64,000 nucleotides of DNA, from contig JAVYIG010005362.1 of NCBI GenBank assembly GCA_035222895.1, positions 1-64,000 of the forward strand. Reading direction: 5' to 3'. Below the pieces are notes generated by a model, which had not been told where the DNA came from, made no database searches, and was given only the letters and a program-made list of their open reading frames with translations. Below are positions 59,513 to 64,000 of this stretch, piece after piece. Numbering within the stretch: the stretch's first letter is position 1; the number at the start of each line of letters is the position of its first letter. The position numbers were made by a program, and so were the translations under genes. Source of the DNA: Strongylocentrotus droebachiensis. Its lineage: Eukaryota; Echinodermata; Echinoidea; Camarodonta; Strongylocentrotidae.

Positions 59513-59620
59513 GTTTGACTCTCTTCAAGGTTCCAATGTGTCTCAAGATGTAAATGGACAAGGACAATGAACAAGAAAGATTGGAACAAGTGGCAACACT
59601 AAGTTAAAATCTACTGAAAA
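59513..59620 (+). other. Candidate 5' UTR exon of the gene at 60445
   Basis: Bounded by an acceptor (TAATCTTCACAG) and a strong donor (GAAAA then GTAAGTGC). It contains stops in all frames relevant to the downstream ATG, so it would be noncoding. It could splice to the acceptor CTCTCCTCCAG ending at 60425. Confidence 0.35.
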
Positions 59621-60444
59621 GTAAGTGCATTGTACTATATGTAAAACTTTGCAATTATTTTCGAAAAATCAAGTTAACACTGTCTTGAGGGCAATTTCTA
59701 TACCCCAATGTATATCCCATCGAAATAATATTCAGATCATTTTGGTGTAGCGCAAGGATATTGAAAATTGCCGTAGATTGATATCGTGTTTATAGCACAT
59801 GACAGATGTGGGCCCATCCTTGGATTGTTTATATCAACTTGTGACCTGATCATCATTATTCATCTATTATAATTAATAAAGAAATAAGTAGAATCGTACT
59901 TACGTATACAAAATGAAACCAGTCAGTCCTGGAGCGGTCATTCGATAAGACTTACTATTTCTTTTCTCCTCGGCTTCAATTTGAATGTTAACTACCAGAT
60001 TATACTAGGGAAACAATTTTCAATGAGTTATTGTCATGGGCATGATGGATCCAACTCTCTTTGCGGTATAGGCCTAGTTGTCCAAATGTAAACTGAATTA
60101 TGTTGTAAAATGATCAGAAACATTATGTCCATTATATACATCTCAGTTCAACCAGTGTCTCAGTAGGCATATATCAGTTCCCCTAATTGTTACCCTGTTT
60201 TGTTGTTACCATATCTGTTGTTATGGGGAATTATGCTTATTTGAAATTTGAATGTAGGTTTTCTTTTATACAGGGCCCCCAGGAAGAACAGAATTTCGAA
60301 TTCTGATGAGGCTACCTTTTCAAAATGTAAAATAATCAGAGCAAATCAAATTCAACAACAACGCGTATAATCAGTGATCACTTGACTCATTTCCCTCTCT
60401 TTTACCATCATATTCTCTCCTCCAGCTAGGTAGACCTGTATTTG

Positions 60445-62121
60445 ATGGCATCGCAGCAACTTATTTCACGGTACAATCCTCTTCGGAGACACCATCAAGA
60501 TGGGACTGCGATGACCGCTTTACCGCCGATATCACGTACGAACAGCCACGACGAAAGCGATGAAATCAAGAAAGACGAAACGCAGCGACGACATCGGGGC
60601 CTGACGTCTATCAAAGACTTCGTCAAGAAGAGGCACAAGCAACGCGGATCGACGCCGTCTAGGGACTGTGAGAAAACAAGCGGGGAAAACTCTTCGGTCG
60701 TCGTCCAGGAAATTCGTCCAACATCGGCGGGGTCACAGACGTCGTCATCGACCCGATCGAGGAAGTATGTGAGTAGGAGAAACACCAATTCAAAAGGAGA
60801 CCAACGGTTGGGCAAATTGCAAACCAGTGGCTCGAAGCGGATGAGCTATCCGCCAAGCGAATTTCATCGACAGGAGTTAGCGTCAACATCTTTTGCGCGA
60901 CTTAGAAAGGACAATTCAAAATCATGTCCGATGTTGTGTGACACCGCCATGTATGAATTCGATGACGAAGGTGATGTCCCCCATCAAAATCAAAGTATAG
61001 ATGAAAAAAATATCCTACATGAAAATGGGATGGAAAGATTCAAGAACGGTGACAGAACAAATGGTGATAGGTTAAGAGTAAAGCCAAAGAGCAAGAACTC
61101 CGTTTATTCAAAGAAAGATGAAAGCACAAGTGCTCGACCACCAAAGCCACCCTCTTGGCAAAACCTACAAACTTCTTCCCAACAAAGTCTAACAGAACCC
61201 GAGGTGAGAACAAACAAAAAATCTAGTCATGCAACAGAAATGCTGAAAAAGATAGGTCGCTCAAAAAGTGAGGAAATTGGGATGCAAAGATATGACAGAA
61301 TTCCAGATTCCGCGAGCTATATACCGTCCAAAGCACCTTCGTGGCAAACAGTTGCTACTCAAGCGGGGCCATTTGATGCAGATGGAAATACCGAATCAAC
61401 AGCAATATGGACGGGATATGACACAAGCGAAGGAGCTGGGATTCATAGACAACCAGAGACTTCAAGTTACAAGCCGCCAAAGCCGCCATCTTGGCAAACC
61501 GTGCCAGCCGAACCCGAGGATGTAGCCATTGATACCAAACCAACTGAAAATAACGTGACAACGATTACGATACCATCCAACTCATCCGGTCCTTTAGCAG
61601 CACGAGCAGACGGGCGATGCGCGAGTGCTGGTTCGTCGAGATCGACAAAGTCACCCGGTAAAATTCAGGTCGACGAGGAAGTCGACAATGATGAGGGTAA
61701 CTCACCAGAGACTGCGCAAGCATCAGCCTCGAATAAATCACGTGGTTTACGGCGCTCGAATATTAAGCGTACGCGGAGTCGAATGATCGACGAGCGCGAG
61801 ATACCCATGCAAGATTCGGTCATTCCTCTATCTCAAACAAAGCCGTCGGAGTTTCACCTACGCGAGACGCACCATGATAACGATGTCTATTTGAGCGAGA
61901 ATGTTGAACGATGTCGGCAGTGGCTATCGGGTTTGCTGGGCGACGGAGGTGATACGTTGACGAGGGCGAATGCGAACTCGCATCGAGGAGCTGCCGCACG
62001 CCATGTCGATTGGGGTGACGATGACGAACTCGTCACGTGTGATTTAGAACTGTCACGTGATAAATGGATGTATGTCGGGTCACCATACCCTTCCTCTAGT
62101 TCTGAGGATGAGGATTCTTAA
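60445..62121 (+). CDS. Unknown disordered protein with three PPKPPSWQ-like motifs
   Basis: A 558-residue open frame in one exon. The ATG at 60445 is chosen because an in-frame TAG lies at 60427 just after a good acceptor (CTCCTCCAG, 60417-60425). The protein is very hydrophilic and basic at the N-terminus (KDFVKKRHKQRG), low in hydrophobics, with no signal peptide or membrane helix. Three spaced motifs share P-x-K-x-P-S-W-Q: ARPPKPPSWQN (W238), YIPSKAPSWQT (W300) and YKPPKPPSWQT (W350). A short amphipathic stretch, VERCRQWLSGLLG, lies near residue 490, followed by WGDDDELVTCDLELSRDKW and an acidic end SSSSEDEDS. The spaced motifs suggest repeated docking sites, for example for SH3 or WW domains. 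I do not recognise the family. Consistent codon use, length and repeat conservation make it a real gene. Confidence 0.75.
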   Translation: MASQQLISRYNPLRRHHQDGTAMTALPPISRTNSHDESDEIKKDETQRRHRGLTSIKDFVKKRHKQRGSTPSRDCEKTSGENSSVVVQEIRPTSAGSQTSSSTRSRKYVSRRNTNSKGDQRLGKLQTSGSKRMSYPPSEFHRQELASTSFARLRKDNSKSCPMLCDTAMYEFDDEGDVPHQNQSIDEKNILHENGMERFKNGDRTNGDRLRVKPKSKNSVYSKKDESTSARPPKPPSWQNLQTSSQQSLTEPEVRTNKKSSHATEMLKKIGRSKSEEIGMQRYDRIPDSASYIPSKAPSWQTVATQAGPFDADGNTESTAIWTGYDTSEGAGIHRQPETSSYKPPKPPSWQTVPAEPEDVAIDTKPTENNVTTITIPSNSSGPLAARADGRCASAGSSRSTKSPGKIQVDEEVDNDEGNSPETAQASASNKSRGLRRSNIKRTRSRMIDEREIPMQDSVIPLSQTKPSEFHLRETHHDNDVYLSENVERCRQWLSGLLGDGGDTLTRANANSHRGAAARHVDWGDDDELVTCDLELSRDKWMYVGSPYPSSSSEDEDS

Positions 62122-63778
62122 ATTTATTGTCATAAGTCTACTTCGGCTGACGACAGTAAACGATGCCATTCCTGTAGCGCAGTGCGCGGCCGTGATGTTT
62201 TACGGCACCTTTGATGTTGCGATGACGATGCTGCTATCAATGCCGGCTTTTCACCTTGATATCACGAAAGTAAAGTTACAATAGAGGTAGCCTAAATAAC
62301 CATGGCAAACATAGCTAGTTTATTTTGGGATAGTCGCGACAGCGGAAGTCGCTTCTGATTAGTCAGTTATTTTACTTAGCTCAAACTAGGTTCATCCCAT
62401 AGAGATTGTAATTTGTTTGTGCTTGCCAAGCAAAGCAGTTCTCACCAAAACCAACCAAAACATGGTTCGCCAAACTCTTTTGCAGCACAGTAGACCACGC
62501 CCTCATTCGGTGACAAATCTTGTACTAAATTGATACCATTCTCATCTTACAATAAATTGTGTACTCAAGTGAAACACATAAACCCACCTATACTCCAACT
62601 CTTTAATGCATTTGATAAATCGATCACACCAATATAAAAACCCATTGTCATGTAGATCAATTTCCCTCCCTAGTCCTTTCACCCAAATCCAGTGTTTGTG
62701 ACTCCTGCAGCAGGTTACATATTTTCCAATCGTCGACCAATACCTCAAACGTTTTCATCTTTGTTCAAATATATACATGTAAGCAGACAGTTCTGCCAAT
62801 ATGTAGTGCAAAATGATTATATTATTTGGAATTTTAATTTGAGAGATTGTTAAAACGAGTCCAGTGTTTGGATGGATGGAGGGAAAACATGTGATGTGGA
62901 TTATTCGGATAAAGAGTTTATGCTAGGTTGATAGTAAATCATCAAAAAGAAACGAACACAAACCTTGATACCTTATAGTCGAATACACAGATGTGTTATA
63001 TCACTGTACAAAACGAAATTGGTTTATTTTAGTTTTGATTATTGTTTGAAACAATGTATTTATGGAAATGGACCCTTCCCATTCGAATCGGAACCAAATA
63101 TTAGTTTTTGAATTCCTTGCAAATGTGTGTCCCAATATTTAAATCATAATGAATGTAAGAAATTTATGATTATTTTTCTTCGTGATGTTTTCGATAAAGT
63201 TTAATTGATATAAGATACAAAGTTAATAGTAAGATGTAATGCAAGTCAAATGAAGGAAAGCACCTATTTTACATGATGATTTGGATGATTGCTAAATCCG
63301 TCATTATGTTGCTAATATTGAATTGAAATGTCAAAAATTCATGATGCCATGTGTAATGATTAAATTGTATTTTCTAAAGTTAAATTATTTTTTATCTTTG
63401 CGCATTGTTATACAGTCACTATATTGTATTAAAACACCAGTACAATATTGGTGAGTAATGTACCGTATTGATAGAAGTAGACTTAATTGAGACCTGGATT
63501 AAGTAATTTTATTTTATACATAACAAGAGCAACAATCTATTCATGAAAAGGGAAAATGTATCGAGAGAGAGGGTGTTCGAAGCGTCAATTTATGATTCGA
63601 ATATTGTCCACCAGATTTGTATTGATTTTCGGTGCCCGTTTTTGTGATGCACTCATTTACACGAAAACAGGCTGAAATTTCAATTGGCTTTAACTTTAGT
63701 CTGCTTAACAAAACACTGTGATATTATGATCATGTTCATCAACATCATTAACCAGAATAACATCACCATCTACAAGAC
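62122..63778. other. 3' UTR and downstream AT-rich sequence
   Basis: The nearest AATAAA after the stop is at 62551-62556, about 430 bases on. The rest is AT-rich with no gene or repeat that I can name. Confidence 0.4.
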
Positions 63779-64000
63779 CGTATCCGGACACCTAACCCCT
63801 GGACATCCACCCCCGGATAACCACCCCAGTCAACTACACCCTAGGACAACTACCCCCTAGGGCAACCACCCTTTAGGACGACTACTCCCCGGGACAACTA
63901 CGCCCGGATAACTACCCCTAGGACAACTACCCCCGGAAAACTTCCCTCTAGGAAAGTTGTCCGGGGGTAGGTGTCCTAGAGAATGGTTGTCGTAGGGGGT
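63779..64000. repeat. Inverted minisatellite, probable foldback element cut by the window end
   Basis: About nine degenerate 16-18-bp units of CTAGGACAACTACCCCC type run from 63779 to about 63950. From about 63951 the same unit appears in reverse complement (GTTGTCCGGGGGTAG, GGTTGTCGTAGGGGG) up to the last base. Confidence 0.8.

Noticed and set aside
60442-60444. TTG just before the ATG as the start of the last gene
   Set aside because: The following codon is ATG and eukaryotic initiation at TTG is unlikely.
1-64000. CRISPR array, operons or bacterial regulatory sites
   Set aside because: Intron-rich animal DNA; the tandem arrays seen have no spacer structure.

Overview
The window looks like genomic DNA from a deuterostome invertebrate, most likely a sea urchin or close echinoderm. 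The reasons are metazoan gene families with many short phase-1 exons, GT-AG introns of a few hundred to about 2,700 bp, abundant tRNA-derived SINEs, hairpin MITEs, foldback elements of the kind described in sea urchins as TU elements, and long trinucleotide microsatellites. The species call is inference.

Region 1 (about 1-30,300, + strand) holds the 3' two-thirds of a very large gene of the fibrocystin-L (PKHD1L1) family. I could chain 31 exons (791-28,822) with every splice phase agreeing. They code for about 3,250 residues: a cupredoxin-like beta segment, about seven IPT/TIG domains, two G8 domains each followed by parallel beta-helix (PbH1) repeats, a furin-type site, a juxtamembrane SEA-like region, one transmembrane helix and a cytoplasmic tail. 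The tail is the surprise: it ends in a compact unknown domain and a MYND-type zinc finger.

Region 2 (about 33,900-41,250, - strand) is a complete nine-coding-exon AUP1 gene (ancient ubiquitous protein 1; 436 residues): membrane hairpin, acyltransferase motifs, CUE ubiquitin-binding domain and C-terminal E2-binding (G2BR-like) helix. It lies tail-to-tail with the fibrocystin-L gene. About 1.4 kb beyond its start codon lies a 1.7-kb structure made of two adjacent, almost perfect long palindromes.

Region 3 (about 44,300-60,400) has no protein gene I can support. It contains microsatellites, hairpin elements, retroelement tails and a 1.5-kb foldback element whose arms are built of TACGC-rich tandem repeats, with an apparent 9-bp target duplication. 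Possible 5' untranslated exons of the last gene are at about 52.5 kb and 59.5 kb.

Region 4 (60,445-62,121, + strand) is an intronless coding exon for a 558-residue, mostly disordered protein with three spaced PPKPPSWQ-like motifs; I do not recognise its family. The window ends inside an inverted minisatellite (about 63,779-64,000) that looks like one more foldback element.

The three genes show no sign of acting in one pathway: a giant surface receptor-like protein, a lipid-droplet/ER quality-control factor and an unknown cytosolic or nuclear protein.
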